A stretch of 64,000 bases of DNA from a bacterium. GTDB lineage: Bacteria; Bacillota; Bacilli; Lactobacillales; Streptococcaceae. Made by a program: the position numbers and the translations under genes. This document shows positions 1 to 10,514 of this stretch, piece by piece. How positions within the stretch are numbered: position 1 is the first letter of the stretch; every line of letters begins with the position of its first letter. The stretch spans positions 248,001-312,000 of the forward strand of contig CAJNCG010000002.1 in assembly GCA_905221205.1 (NCBI GenBank). Reading direction: 5' to 3'. A model generated the notes under the pieces. It saw only the letters and a program-made list of their open reading frames with translations, was not told the DNA's origin and searched no databases.

Positions 1-452
1 ATCGTGTCAGTGTAGAAACAGATTTTACCAGTCTGGACAGGGATGGCATTTTGATGACGGATACTGAGATGGAGTTGTTTTTGGATAAACAGGCTCACTC
101 GGAAAATCAAATCACTTTACTGGCCTTACTGAATGATGAAATTGCTGGTCTTGTAAATATCACAGCTGATCAACGCAAGAGAGTTCGTCATATTGGAGAT
201 CTCTTTATTGTGATTGGTAAGAAATATTGGAATAATGGGCTGGGAAGTTTGTTACTTGAAGAAGTTGTAGAATGGGCACAGGCTAGTGGCACTCTTCGTA
301 GACTTCAACTGACTGTCCAAACTCGTAATCAAGCTGCAGTACATCTATATCAAAAGCATGGCTTTGTAATTGAAGGTAGACAAGAGCGCGGTGCGTACAT
401 AGAAGAAGGGGAATTTGTCGATGTTTACCTGATGGGTAGACTGATAGATTAA
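1..452 (+). CDS. GNAT family N-acetyltransferase, 5' end outside window
   Basis: The reading frame is open from base 3, so the start lies before the window; the ATG at 51 is probably internal. The 150 visible residues are the C-terminal two thirds of a GNAT fold: beta strands around LLALLNDEIAGLVNI, an acetyl-CoA-loop-like stretch (KKYWNNGLGSLLLEEVVEWA) and the typical ending NQAAVHLYQKHGFVIEGRQERG. The fold transfers acetyl groups from acetyl-CoA; the substrate cannot be read from sequence. It lies 7 bp before the LCP gene, so the two are probably co-transcribed. Family call is firm, substrate unknown. Confidence 0.85.
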   Translation, partial: RVSVETDFTSLDRDGILMTDTEMELFLDKQAHSENQITLLALLNDEIAGLVNITADQRKRVRHIGDLFIVIGKKYWNNGLGSLLLEEVVEWAQASGTLRRLQLTVQTRNQAAVHLYQKHGFVIEGRQERGAYIEEGEFVDVYLMGRLID

Positions 453-459
453 TAGAAAT

Positions 460-1515
460 ATGGTTAAAAAAATTATTGGAATGGTTCTAGCTTTTCTAGC
501 TGTGACAGTTTTAGGTGTAGGTGTCTTCGCTTATACAATTTATCAACAAGGTACGGAAACCTTATCTCGTACCTATAAAAAAATTGGGGAAGAAACCAAT
601 GTTATTGAGGCGACTGAACCCTTAACAATCCTTTTAATGGGGGTTGATACTGGAAACGTTGAACGAACTGACCCTTGGGAGGGAAATAGTGATTCTATGA
701 TTCTCTTGACGGTTAATCCGCACACGAAAAAAACCATGATGTTGAGTTTAGAACGTGATATCCTGACTAAAATTCAGCATAAAGATGGACGAATCGAGGA
801 AGAAAAATTAAATGCTGCCTATGCCAATGGTGGTGCAGAATTGGCTATTTCAACCATTCAGAAGATGATGAACATCCATATTGACCGCTATATTATGGTC
901 AACATGCACGGATTGCAACAATTGGTTGATGCAGTGGGTGGAATTACCGTTAATAATACACTAGGTTTCCCAATTTCTATCAGTGACCAAGAGGAATTTA
1001 ATACTATTTCTATCGGTGTTGGGCAGCAAACTCTAAATGGAGATGAAGCTCTTGTTTATTCCCGCATGCGCTACCAGGATCCAGAAGGGGACTATGGACG
1101 TCAGAAGCGTCAGCGTGAAGTTATTCAAAAGGTGGTTGAAAAAGTTCTTAGTTTAAATAGCGTTAGCCACTACCAATCCATCTTAAAAGCCCTAAGTACT
1201 AATATGCAGACCAACATTGATTTGTCTGCTAAGAGTATTCCAAGCTTGTTAGGTTACAAGGACTCATTTAAAACGATTGAAACCCAACAATTGCGAGGAG
1301 AAGATGCCGAATTGCAAGGTACATCTTATCAAATCGTAACTGCTAACCATTTGTTAGAAATCCAGAATCTTTTGAGAACCTCACTTGATAAACCGAAGGT
1401 GACAGAGTTAGAGACAAATGCCGTCTTATATGAAGATATTTTCGGAAATCGAAATAATACCGGTTTGGGAACAGGTACGATTAATAATACAATAAATCAA
1501 GAAGATGTAGAATAA
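460..1515 (+). CDS. LytR-CpsA-Psr (LCP) family cell-wall glycopolymer ligase
   Basis: 351 residues. One N-terminal membrane anchor (about residues 5-26, IIGMVLAFLAVTVLGVGVFAYTI) is followed by an extracellular LCP domain with the family signatures LLMGVDTG, DSMILLTVNP, LSLERDIL and the arginine-rich YSRMRYQDPEGDYGRQKRQ segment that binds the polyprenyl phosphate head group. LCP enzymes attach teichoic acids or capsule from undecaprenyl carriers to peptidoglycan. The C-terminus is a low-complexity Asn/Gly/Thr tail. It sits directly before cinA-recA, which is the position of the pneumococcal Psr-like LCP gene. Which polymer it attaches cannot be told from sequence. Confidence 0.9.
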   Translation: MVKKIIGMVLAFLAVTVLGVGVFAYTIYQQGTETLSRTYKKIGEETNVIEATEPLTILLMGVDTGNVERTDPWEGNSDSMILLTVNPHTKKTMMLSLERDILTKIQHKDGRIEEEKLNAAYANGGAELAISTIQKMMNIHIDRYIMVNMHGLQQLVDAVGGITVNNTLGFPISISDQEEFNTISIGVGQQTLNGDEALVYSRMRYQDPEGDYGRQKRQREVIQKVVEKVLSLNSVSHYQSILKALSTNMQTNIDLSAKSIPSLLGYKDSFKTIETQQLRGEDAELQGTSYQIVTANHLLEIQNLLRTSLDKPKVTELETNAVLYEDIFGNRNNTGLGTGTINNTINQEDVE

Positions 1516-1567
1516 TCTATTTTATAGTTAAAATCGTGGGAAATTTCCTGCGATTTTTTCAAAAAAA

Positions 1568-1575
1568 TACGAATA
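1568..1575 (+). promoter_or_regulatory. com-box (SigX/ComX promoter) of cinA-recA
   Basis: The octamer TACGAATA, the -10-like com-box recognised by the competence sigma factor ComX in streptococci, lies 17 bp before the cinA start and follows a T-rich/A-rich stretch as in other late competence promoters. It makes cinA, and by read-through recA, late competence genes. The motif is seen directly; function is inferred from the family. Confidence 0.85.
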
Positions 1576-1592
1576 GATAGGTAGGAGGAAAC

Positions 1593-2849
1593 ATGAAAGC
1601 AGAAATCATTGCTGTTGGAACAGAGATTTTGACAGGACAGATTGTCAATACCAATGCCCAGTTTTTATCAGAAAAACTAGCAGAGATTGGGGTAGATATT
1701 TATTTTCAAACGGCTGTAGGAGACAATGAAGTTCGTCTCTTATCCCTGCTTGAGATTGCCAGTCAACGTAGCAGCCTGGTGATTTTGACAGGTGGTTTAG
1801 GGCCAACTGAGGATGACTTAACCAAACAAACTCTGGCTAAATTTTTAGGGAAAGAATTAATTTTCGATCCCCAGGCGCAGGCGAAGTTGGATGTCTTTTT
1901 TGCCCAGAGACCAGACTATGCCCGAACACCGAATAACGAAAGACAAGCTCAAATTGTAGAAGGGGCGACTCCACTACCAAACGAAACAGGACTGGCTGTT
2001 GGAGGAATATTAGCAGTGGACGGAGTGACCTATGTCGTCCTTCCTGGTCCACCAAGTGAATTGAAACCCATGGTCTTAAACCAACTTCTACCTAAGTTGA
2101 TGACAGGGAGCAAACTGTATTCCCGAGTTCTTCGTTTCTTTGGAATTGGCGAAAGCCAGCTGGTTACGATTTTAGCTGATTTGATTGCTAATCAGACAGA
2201 TCCGACCTTGGCCCCTTATGCCAAGACAGGAGAGGTAACCCTGCGTCTGTCGACAAAATCTGGCAGTCGAGAAGAGGCGAATCAAGCGTTGGATATTTTG
2301 GAAAATCAAATCTTGGACTACCAGACTTTTGAAGGTCTTTCTTTGCGAGAACTTTGTTATGGTTATGGGGAAGAGTCCAGCTTGGCCAGTATTGTGGTAG
2401 AAGAACTGAAAAAGCAAGGGAAAACCATCACGGCTGCAGAGAGTTTGACAGCAGGGCTTTTCCAAGCTACTGTGGCGGATTTTTCAGGAGTTTCAAGCAT
2501 ATTTAAGGGTGGTTTCGTGACCTATAGCTTGGAGGAAAAATCAAAGATGTTGGATATTCCTGTCAAGGATTTGGAAGAATATGGTGTTGTGTCTGAATTT
2601 ACAGCTCAGAAGATGGCTGAGCAGGCACGAAGTAAGACCCAGTCTGATTTTGGTATTAGCTTGACTGGAGTAGCAGGGCCAGACAGTCTAGAAGGGCATC
2701 CAGCTGGGACAGTCTTCATAGGATTGGCTCAAGAGAAAGGAACTGAGGTTATCAAGGTGAATATTGGAGGCAGAAGTCGAGCAGATGTACGTCACATTGC
2801 GGTTATGCATGCCTTTAACCTAGTTCGCAAGGCTTTATTAAGTGACTAA
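1593..2849 (+). CDS. cinA: Competence-damage inducible protein CinA
   Basis: 418 residues, the usual full length. The N-terminal half is a MoaB/MogA-like (COG1058) domain, starting [21 protein letters not shown] with the [10 protein letters not shown] motif near residue 68. The C-terminal half is the CinA nicotinamide-nucleotide amidase domain ([21 protein letters not shown], then [26 protein letters not shown]). In streptococci CinA recruits RecA to the membrane during transformation. The start is fixed by a GGAGGAAAC ribosome site. It is 54 bp from recA and carries a com-box upstream, so competence induction is expected. Confidence 0.96.
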   Translation: MKAEIIAVGTEILTGQIVNTNAQFLSEKLAEIGVDIYFQTAVGDNEVRLLSLLEIASQRSSLVILTGGLGPTEDDLTKQTLAKFLGKELIFDPQAQAKLDVFFAQRPDYARTPNNERQAQIVEGATPLPNETGLAVGGILAVDGVTYVVLPGPPSELKPMVLNQLLPKLMTGSKLYSRVLRFFGIGESQLVTILADLIANQTDPTLAPYAKTGEVTLRLSTKSGSREEANQALDILENQILDYQTFEGLSLRELCYGYGEESSLASIVVEELKKQGKTITAAESLTAGLFQATVADFSGVSSIFKGGFVTYSLEEKSKMLDIPVKDLEEYGVVSEFTAQKMAEQARSKTQSDFGISLTGVAGPDSLEGHPAGTVFIGLAQEKGTEVIKVNIGGRSRADVRHIAVMHAFNLVRKALLSD

Positions 2850-2903
2850 CTTTTGATATAATAGTAGATAGGTCTAAGGACCATTAGAATGTAGGAGAAT
2901 AGA

Positions 2904-4070
<1,167 letters not shown>

Positions 4071-4078
4071 GCTGTTAA

Positions 4079-4104
4079 AGTAGTGGAGAAATCCGCTGCT
4101 TTTT
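4079..4104 (+). terminator. Intrinsic terminator after recA
   Basis: A 9-bp stem (AGTAGTGGA with TCCGCTGCT, two G-U pairs) with a GAAA-like loop is followed by TTTTT. It separates recA from dinF, although read-through to dinF is known in pneumococcus. Confidence 0.75.
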
Positions 4105-4149
4105 AGTTGCCTAGTTCTGGTCTTCAGCTCGCGCATAGTTTGCTGTTTC

Positions 4150-4178
4150 TTGTCGCTCCTCTAGAAAGCTGATATAAT
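4150..4178 (+). promoter_or_regulatory. dinF promoter, predicts a leaderless mRNA
   Basis: TTGTCG, a 17-bp spacer and a consensus TATAAT ending at 4178. The dinF ATG begins at 4185, 6 bp after the -10, so transcription would start at or next to the start codon. No Shine-Dalgarno sequence fits between. Confidence 0.65.
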
Positions 4179-4184
4179 AGCCTT

Positions 4185-5555
4185 ATGAATAAAAAACGAA
4201 CAGTGGACCTGATTCATGGTCCTATTCTTCCCTCGCTTGTGAGTTTTGCCTTCCCAATCTTGCTGTCCAATATTTTTCAACAGCTCTATAACACTGCTGA
4301 TGTCTTGATTGTTGGACGATTTCTTGGACAAGGTTCTTTGGCTGCGGTTGGGGCAACAACTGCCATTTTTGATTTGATTATAGGCTTTACACTTGGTGTT
4401 GGCAATGGAATGGGGATTGTCATTGCCCGCTATTATGGGGCTCAGAATTTTACAAAGATCAAGGAAGCAGTAGCAGCAACTTGGATTTTAGGTGCTCTTT
4501 TGAGCATTGTAGTGATGTTGCTGGGTTTTCTTGGTTTGTATCCTCTCTTGCAATACTTAGATACCCCTGCAGAAATCCTCCCTCAGTCCTATCAATATAT
4601 TTCTATGATTGTGACCTGTGTTGGTGTCAGCTTTGCCTATAACCTCTTTGCAGGTTTGTTGCGGTCTATTGGGGACAGTCTAGCAGCCCTTGGCTTTCTG
4701 ATTTTCTCGGCCTTGGTCAATGTGGTTCTGGATCTCTATTTCATTACGCAATTGCATCTGGGAGTTCAATCTGCGGGCCTTGCCACCATTATTTCGCAAG
4801 GTTTATCAGCGGTTCTCTGTTTTTATTATATCCGCAAGAGTGTTCCAGAACTTTTGCCTCAACTCAAGCATTTCAAATGGGACAAGGCCTTGTACGCTGA
4901 TCTCTTGGAGCAAGGTTTGGCTATGGGTTTGATGAGCTCGATTGTGTCCATTGGTAGTGTGATTTTACAGTCTTCTGTTAATACCTTTGGTGCCGTGATT
5001 ATTAGTGCCCAGACGGCAGCTCGACGCATTATGGCCTTCGCCCTTCTTCCTATGACCGCTATTTCTGCCTCGATGACAACTTTTGCTTCGCAGAATCTTG
5101 GGGCCAAGCGACCAGACCGTATTGTTCAAGGCCTTCGAATCGGCAGTCGTTTGAGTATGTCATGGGCAGTTTTTGTTTGTGTCTTCCTCTTTTTTGCCAG
5201 TCCTAGCTTAGTTTCCTTCTTGGCCAGTTCGACGGATGGATACCTGGTAGAAAATGGTAGTCTCTACCTGCAAATCAGCTCAGCCTTTTATCCTATTTTG
5301 AGCCTCTTGCTGATTTATCGCAATTGCTTGCAGGGCTTGGGGCAAAAGGTCCTTCCTCTGATTTCCAGCTTTATTGAACTAATCGGGAAAATCGTTTTTG
5401 TGGTCTTGATTATTCCTTGGGCGGGCTATAAGGGTGTTATCCTTTGTGAACCCCTTATCTGGGTTGCCATGACCATTCAACTGTACTTTTCACTGTTTCG
5501 TCATCCTTTGATAAAAGAAGGCAAGGCCATCTTGGCAACAAAAGTGTCATCATAG
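4185..5555 (+). CDS. dinF: MATE family efflux transporter DinF
   Basis: 456 residues with about 12 hydrophobic segments and the MATE N-terminal pattern (DLIHGPILPSLVSFAFPILLSNIFQQLYNTADVLIVGRFLG). MATE proteins export cationic drugs or other organic compounds using Na+ or H+ gradients. In S. pneumoniae dinF is the third gene of cinA-recA-dinF-lytA; here the operon ends at dinF and the next gene is yebC. The start has no ribosome site and lies 6 bp from a strong -10, suggesting leaderless translation. The family call is firm; the substrate is unknown. Confidence 0.92.
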   Translation: MNKKRTVDLIHGPILPSLVSFAFPILLSNIFQQLYNTADVLIVGRFLGQGSLAAVGATTAIFDLIIGFTLGVGNGMGIVIARYYGAQNFTKIKEAVAATWILGALLSIVVMLLGFLGLYPLLQYLDTPAEILPQSYQYISMIVTCVGVSFAYNLFAGLLRSIGDSLAALGFLIFSALVNVVLDLYFITQLHLGVQSAGLATIISQGLSAVLCFYYIRKSVPELLPQLKHFKWDKALYADLLEQGLAMGLMSSIVSIGSVILQSSVNTFGAVIISAQTAARRIMAFALLPMTAISASMTTFASQNLGAKRPDRIVQGLRIGSRLSMSWAVFVCVFLFFASPSLVSFLASSTDGYLVENGSLYLQISSAFYPILSLLLIYRNCLQGLGQKVLPLISSFIELIGKIVFVVLIIPWAGYKGVILCEPLIWVAMTIQLYFSLFRHPLIKEGKAILATKVSS

Positions 5556-5651
5556 CTCGATTTGCTGAATAAAATCCATTTCCTCTAGTGAAAATCGAAA
5601 AAACTTGTGTTATAATAAGAAAGATTAAAATGTGAAAAAAGGAGATTCCTA

Positions 5652-6368
5652 ATGGGACGTAAATGGGCCAATATCGTAGCCAAGAAAACGGCTAAAGATG
5701 GAGCTAACTCTAAAGTATATGCAAAGTTTGGTGTAGAAATCTATGTAGCAGCTAAAAAAGGTGATCCAGACCCAGAATCAAACACTGCTTTGAAATTCGT
5801 TATCGACCGTGCTAAACAAGCCCAAGTGCCAAAACACGTTATCGATAAAGCGATTGATAAAGCAAAAGGAAACACAGACGAAACCTTTACAGAAGGACGT
5901 TACGAAGGTTTTGGACCAAATGGTTCTATGTTGATTGTTGATACCTTGACTTCAAACGTTAACCGTACAGCAGCTAATGTCCGTGCTGCCTTTGGTAAAA
6001 ACGGTGGAAACATGGGTGCTTCAGGTTCGGTTTCTTACCTCTTCGACAACAAGGGTGTTATTGTATTTGCCGGAGAAGATGCGGATGCAGTCTTTGAGCA
6101 ATTGCTAGAAGCAGATGTGGATGTGGACGATGTAGAAGCAGAAGAAGGAACAATCACTGTTTACACAGCTCCAACTGACCTTCACAAGGCTATTGTTGCC
6201 CTTCGTGAGTCAGGTGTCGAAGAATTCCAAGTGACTGAATTGGAAATGATTCCTCAGTCAGAAGTGGAATTGTCAGGCGAAGACCTTGAAACTTTTGAAA
6301 AACTTTACAGCGTCCTTGAGGACGACGAAGACGTACAAAAGATCTACACAAACGTAGATGGATTCTAA
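5652..6368 (+). CDS. YebC/PmpR-TACO1 family protein
   Basis: 238 residues, the standard length. It begins [21 protein letters not shown] and contains the family core [22 protein letters not shown] and [23 protein letters not shown]. The family was annotated as transcriptional regulators; recent work links members to translation of proline-rich stretches at the ribosome. AAAGGAG is the ribosome site, with TATAAT about 40 bp upstream. In S. pneumoniae the orthologue is next to ply; here its upstream neighbour is dinF. Confidence 0.95.
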   Translation: MGRKWANIVAKKTAKDGANSKVYAKFGVEIYVAAKKGDPDPESNTALKFVIDRAKQAQVPKHVIDKAIDKAKGNTDETFTEGRYEGFGPNGSMLIVDTLTSNVNRTAANVRAAFGKNGGNMGASGSVSYLFDNKGVIVFAGEDADAVFEQLLEADVDVDDVEAEEGTITVYTAPTDLHKAIVALRESGVEEFQVTELEMIPQSEVELSGEDLETFEKLYSVLEDDEDVQKIYTNVDGF

Positions 6369-6386
6369 TTTAACCTAGAAAACATG

Positions 6387-6418
6387 ATCCTAAGTGAGAA
6401 AATCACTTGGGATTTTTT
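6387..6418 (+). terminator. Intrinsic terminator after yebC
   Basis: Perfect-looking stem ATCCTAAGTGA / TCACTTGGGAT (one G-U) around a GAAAA loop, followed by TTTTT. Confidence 0.85.
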
Positions 6419-6431
6419 GAATCAAGAAAAT

Positions 6432-6518
6432 AGTTCTCTAGGAAACTTTTTTCTTGACATCTCTTTTCAAAGTGGTAAAATAGTTCCCATGAAAACTTAA
6501 TTAGTTCCTAGGAGAACT
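6432..6518 (+). promoter_or_regulatory. Promoter with three 16-bp MarR operator candidates
   Basis: TTGACA (6454-6459), 16-bp spacer, TAAAAT (6476-6481). Three 16-bp imperfect palindromes of the form AGTTC-N6-AAACT or GAACT flank it: 6432-6447 before the -35, 6482-6497 directly after the -10, and 6503-6518 (AGTTCCTAGGAGAACT, the best palindrome). The last two are 21 bp apart, two helical turns. This suggests autorepression by the downstream MarR protein. Motifs seen; binding inferred. Confidence 0.75.
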
Positions 6519-6545
6519 AAATGTGATAGTTAGAAAGGAGTTAGT

Positions 6546-7007
6546 ATGGATAAACCGATGTTAGTTTTTAAGCGTTTTGGTCACCAGATTCATCTGATGG
6601 TGCAAAAGGAAGCCAAACGTTGTGGCATTGAATTTATGGGTGGACCACAAGGTCAGGTTGTACGTTTTTTGGATAGCCATGAGGAAAACCAAAACTTGGT
6701 CTTGATTAAAGATATCGAGCAGGAACTCAATATTACCAAGTCTGTGGCGAGTAACTTGGTCAAGCGTATGGTACAAAATGGTTTGGTGGAATTGGAGGCG
6801 AGTCCTGTCGATAAGCGGGCCAAGTTTGTTCGTCTGACGGACAAATCACGTTCTCAAATGAAGCAGGTTAAAGCCTTCTTTGAACGCATTGACAACCAGT
6901 TGATGGCAGACATTGATGGAGATGAATTACTGATTTTTGAGAAAGTCCTCAATCAACTACAGGAAAATATCAAGAGAATAGGAGGAGAGAATGAAGAAGT
7001 TAGCTAA
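6546..7007 (+). CDS. MarR family transcriptional regulator
   Basis: 153 residues. A winged-helix core is visible: helices around LVLIKDIEQELNITKSVASNLVKRMVQNGLVE and a wing ASPVDKRAKFVRLTDKS (the DxR...LT signature of MarR). MarR dimers usually repress neighbouring efflux genes until a phenolic or other ligand binds. It overlaps the first ABC exporter gene by 17 bp and stands behind three palindromic operator candidates, so it most likely controls the exporter operon. The ribosome site is AAAGGAG. Confidence 0.93.
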   Translation: MDKPMLVFKRFGHQIHLMVQKEAKRCGIEFMGGPQGQVVRFLDSHEENQNLVLIKDIEQELNITKSVASNLVKRMVQNGLVELEASPVDKRAKFVRLTDKSRSQMKQVKAFFERIDNQLMADIDGDELLIFEKVLNQLQENIKRIGGENEEVS

Positions 7008-8760
7008 ACGAATTAGTAGAAAAGAATGGGGGATGATTTTTCTAGCCGTTCTCTTTACCTGCTTTTCAGTTTACCTAGAGTTAGAAGTGCCGACCTATAT
7101 CTCTAAAATCACGGATTTGCTAGGAAGTCAAGGAACCAACTTGGGTGAGTTATGGCAACCAGCAGGTATGATGGTCGGAATGTCTTTTTTTGCCTTTTTG
7201 TCCGCAGTTTCAGTTGGATTTTTTGCATCCAGAGTGGCCGCTTCTTATACTAGTAGGTTGAGAAGTGATATTTTTAACCGAGTTTTAGACTACTCACAGA
7301 CAGAGATTAAGAAATTCTCTATTCCCAGCCTCCTAACTCGTACCACTAATGATATTACTCAAGTTCAGATGTTGATTACCATGGGCTTGCAAGTGGTGAC
7401 GCGTGGTCCAATTATGGCTATCTGGGCCATCGGGAAGATTTTAGGCCATTCGGAATACTGGCTCTGGGCTGTTCTTGTGGCAGTGATTGTCAATGTTTTG
7501 ATGACAACAGTTTTGATGACGCTAGCCTTTCCAAAACAGTCCTTGATTCAAAGTCTGACTGATAAACTGAACAGTATCACTCGCGAGAGTTTAACAGGTA
7601 TTCGCGTTGTTCGTGCCTACAATGCTGAAAAGTACCAAGATGAGAAATTTGCAGCTGCAAATGATGAATTGACACGCTTGAATTTATTTGTCAACCGTCT
7701 CATGGCTATTTTGAATCCCATCATGATGGGGATTTCAAGTGGTTTGAGTGTGGCGATTTATTGGATTGGGGCCTATGTGATCAACGATGCTGCTCCGACA
7801 GCACGTCTGCCTCTCTTTAGTGACATGGTTGTTTTCATGTCTTATGCTATGCAGGTTGTCATGGGATTCCTTCTCATGGGAGCGCTCTTCATCGTTCTCC
7901 CCCGAACTATGGTCTCTGCCAAGCGGATTAATCAGGTTCTAGATTTGCATTCTTCTATCCAAAATCCTGCTCAAGTGCAGCTGGCTGATGAAAATCTAAA
8001 AGGTCAGGTCGAATTTAAGGATGTGACCTTCCGCTATGCTGCAAATTCAGAAGCAGTTATCGAGCATGTTAGCTTTAGAGCAGAAGCGGGTCAAACAGTG
8101 GCCTTTATAGGGTCGACAGGTTCTGGTAAGTCAACTCTGGTCAATCTGATTCCACGTTTCTACGATGTTTCAGATGGAGAAATTCTAGTGGACGGAGTTA
8201 ATGTTCAAGATTACGGTTTGGAAGATTTGCGCAACAAGGTTGGCTATATTCCACAAAAAGCTGTGCTATTTTCTGGAGATGTCAAGGACAATCTAGACTT
8301 TGGACGTAGCCAAGAAACACCGCTTAGTGAACAAGCCATGTGGCAAGCCTTGGAATTGGCCCAATCTAAGAACTTTATCGAAGACAAGGAAGCGGGATTA
8401 GAGTCAGAAGTAGCCCAAGGAGGAACCAACTTCTCAGGTGGACAAAGACAACGTCTGGCCATTGCTCGTGCCTTGGCTCGTAAGCCAGAAATCCTCATCT
8501 TTGATGACTCCTTCTCAGCCTTGGATTACAAGACAGATCGTGTCCTACGCCAAGAGCTAGCAGAGAAAACAAAATCTATGACCAAGCTTATCGTCGCACA
8601 GCGTATTTCAACCATTATGGATGCAGATTTGATTTTGGTCTTGGATCAAGGAAAAGTCGTGGGACAAGGCACCCATAAGGAACTTCTAGCTACCAACGAA
8701 GTTTACCAAGAAATTGCCTATTCACAATTATCGAAGGAGGAATTGGAACATGGAAAATAA
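6991..8760 (+). CDS. Multidrug-type ABC exporter half-transporter, first subunit
   Basis: 589 residues. An N-terminal six-helix ABC exporter domain (about 1-320) is fused to a nucleotide-binding domain: Walker A GSTGSGKST from residue 374, signature FSGGQRQRLAIARAL, Walker B ILIFDDSFSALD (catalytic residue is Asp instead of Glu). It overlaps the MarR gene and the partner half-transporter. The D in place of the catalytic glutamate suggests a heterodimer with one degenerate site, as in the BmrCD/PatAB type. The export substrate cannot be inferred. Part of a three-gene marR-ABC-ABC operon. Confidence 0.92.
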   Translation: MKKLAKRISRKEWGMIFLAVLFTCFSVYLELEVPTYISKITDLLGSQGTNLGELWQPAGMMVGMSFFAFLSAVSVGFFASRVAASYTSRLRSDIFNRVLDYSQTEIKKFSIPSLLTRTTNDITQVQMLITMGLQVVTRGPIMAIWAIGKILGHSEYWLWAVLVAVIVNVLMTTVLMTLAFPKQSLIQSLTDKLNSITRESLTGIRVVRAYNAEKYQDEKFAAANDELTRLNLFVNRLMAILNPIMMGISSGLSVAIYWIGAYVINDAAPTARLPLFSDMVVFMSYAMQVVMGFLLMGALFIVLPRTMVSAKRINQVLDLHSSIQNPAQVQLADENLKGQVEFKDVTFRYAANSEAVIEHVSFRAEAGQTVAFIGSTGSGKSTLVNLIPRFYDVSDGEILVDGVNVQDYGLEDLRNKVGYIPQKAVLFSGDVKDNLDFGRSQETPLSEQAMWQALELAQSKNFIEDKEAGLESEVAQGGTNFSGGQRQRLAIARALARKPEILIFDDSFSALDYKTDRVLRQELAEKTKSMTKLIVAQRISTIMDADLILVLDQGKVVGQGTHKELLATNEVYQEIAYSQLSKEELEHGK

Positions 8761-10510
8761 AAAACTGTCGCTCTGGAAACAGAGTAAACCCTATCTTGCA
8801 GGTCTCCAGTTTGCCCTTCTAATCGCCTTTTTAGCAACAATCCTATCCAATATCATTACCGTATATGGTCCAACCCGTATCAAGGAAATGACCAATATCA
8901 TTGCCAGTGGTCTAGAAACAAGCGTGGATGTCGCTGCGGTTGCAGCCATTGGTAGTTTTTTGGCCGTCATCTATGTGATTGGACTCCTATCAAATTATTT
9001 GCAGGCCTTTCTGTTTACAACAGCCATTCAACGTTTTTCAGAGCGTTTGAGAAGAGCGATTGCAGAGAAAATTAATCGTCTTCCATTGGGGTATTTTGAT
9101 GGACATTCTCAGGGGGATACCTTGTCTCGTGTGACCAATGACGTTGACACTGCAGCCCAATCCCTCAATCAAAGTCTGGGAACAGTTCTTTCATCCACTT
9201 TATTGGTCGTGGCAGTCTTGGTAACCATGTTTGGAATGAACTGGATTTTAGCCTTAGTGACGGTTGTTTCAACTCTTATCGGTTTTGCTTTCGTGTCTGT
9301 TTTTATGGGCAAATCGCAGGGCTTCTTTAAGAGTCAGCAACAGGATTTGGCAGCTGTTAATGGTTATGTGGAGGAAATGTACTCTGGCCATAATGTGGTG
9401 ACCAGTTACAATGCTATTGAGAGCACCAAAGAAGAATTTGCGACATTAAACCATCGTCTGTATAATAGCATCTGGAAATCTCAGTTTATTTCAGGGATTA
9501 TGATGCCGATTATGATGTTCATTGGGAACTTTAGCTATGCCTTAGTGATTATCGTCGGTGCAGCCTTGGCCTTAAATGGGCAGATTAGTATCGGGATTAT
9601 CGTTGCCTTTATGGCCTACGTGCGTATCTTTTCTCAGCCCCTTTCACAAATCGCTCAAGGGATTACTAGTCTGCAGCAGGCTAGCGCAGCCATGGGACGT
9701 GTTTTCGAATTCTTAGGTGAAGAGGAAATGGAAGATGAATCCCATAAAGAAAGACAATTGAGCGCTATGAAAGGTCAAGTGGTCTTTGATAGAGTTTCCT
9801 TTGGTTACACACCAGAGAGAACCATTATTCATGACTTTTCTGCGACCGCTCATGCAGGTCAAAAAGTTGCCATTGTCGGTCCTACTGGAGCTGGGAAGAC
9901 GACTATTGTCAATCTTTTGATGAAGTTTTATGAGATTGATAAGGGAAGTATCCGCATCGATGGTGTGGATACCAAGGAGATGAAGCGTTCGGAAGTACAC
10001 GATGCCTTTTCAATGGTCTTGCAGGACACCTGGCTCTTTGAAGGCACCATTCGCGACAATCTCATCTATAACCAAACAGGTATTAGTGATGAGCGCGTGA
10101 TTGAAGCCAGCAAGGCTGTTGGGATTCACCACTTTATCATGACTCTACCAGATGGTTACGATACCGTCTTGGACGACACAGTGACCTTGTCTGTCGGACA
10201 AAAACAACTCTTGACCATCGCTCGTGCTTTGTTGAAAGATTCACCACTCTTGATTTTAGATGAGGCGACCTCTTCGGTTGATACCCGTACAGAAGAGTTA
10301 ATCCAGAAAGCTATGGACCGATTGATGGAGGGAAGAACTTCCTTTGTCATCGCCCACCGCTTGTCTACTATCCGAAATGCTGATCTGATTCTGGTTATGA
10401 AAGATGGAAATATCATCGAGCAAGGCAATCATGATGAGTTGATGGCACAAGGAGGCTTCTACGCTGACCTTTATAACAGTCAATTTACAGAAGACGAAGC
10501 AGAAGAATAA
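8750..10510 (+). CDS. Multidrug-type ABC exporter half-transporter, second subunit
   Basis: 586 residues from the ATG at 8750 (AAGGAGGAATTGG before it); an upstream in-frame start at 8714 has no ribosome site and lies deep in the preceding gene. Six transmembrane helices, then a nucleotide-binding domain with GPTGAGKTT, signature LSVGQKQLLTIARAL and LLILDEATSSVD (canonical catalytic Glu). The signature Q and the normal Glu complement the degenerate partner encoded just upstream. Overlap with that gene is 11 bp, which implies translational coupling. Substrate unknown. Confidence 0.92.
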   Translation: MENKKLSLWKQSKPYLAGLQFALLIAFLATILSNIITVYGPTRIKEMTNIIASGLETSVDVAAVAAIGSFLAVIYVIGLLSNYLQAFLFTTAIQRFSERLRRAIAEKINRLPLGYFDGHSQGDTLSRVTNDVDTAAQSLNQSLGTVLSSTLLVVAVLVTMFGMNWILALVTVVSTLIGFAFVSVFMGKSQGFFKSQQQDLAAVNGYVEEMYSGHNVVTSYNAIESTKEEFATLNHRLYNSIWKSQFISGIMMPIMMFIGNFSYALVIIVGAALALNGQISIGIIVAFMAYVRIFSQPLSQIAQGITSLQQASAAMGRVFEFLGEEEMEDESHKERQLSAMKGQVVFDRVSFGYTPERTIIHDFSATAHAGQKVAIVGPTGAGKTTIVNLLMKFYEIDKGSIRIDGVDTKEMKRSEVHDAFSMVLQDTWLFEGTIRDNLIYNQTGISDERVIEASKAVGIHHFIMTLPDGYDTVLDDTVTLSVGQKQLLTIARALLKDSPLLILDEATSSVDTRTEELIQKAMDRLMEGRTSFVIAHRLSTIRNADLILVMKDGNIIEQGNHDELMAQGGFYADLYNSQFTEDEAEE

Positions 10511-10514
10511 ACCC

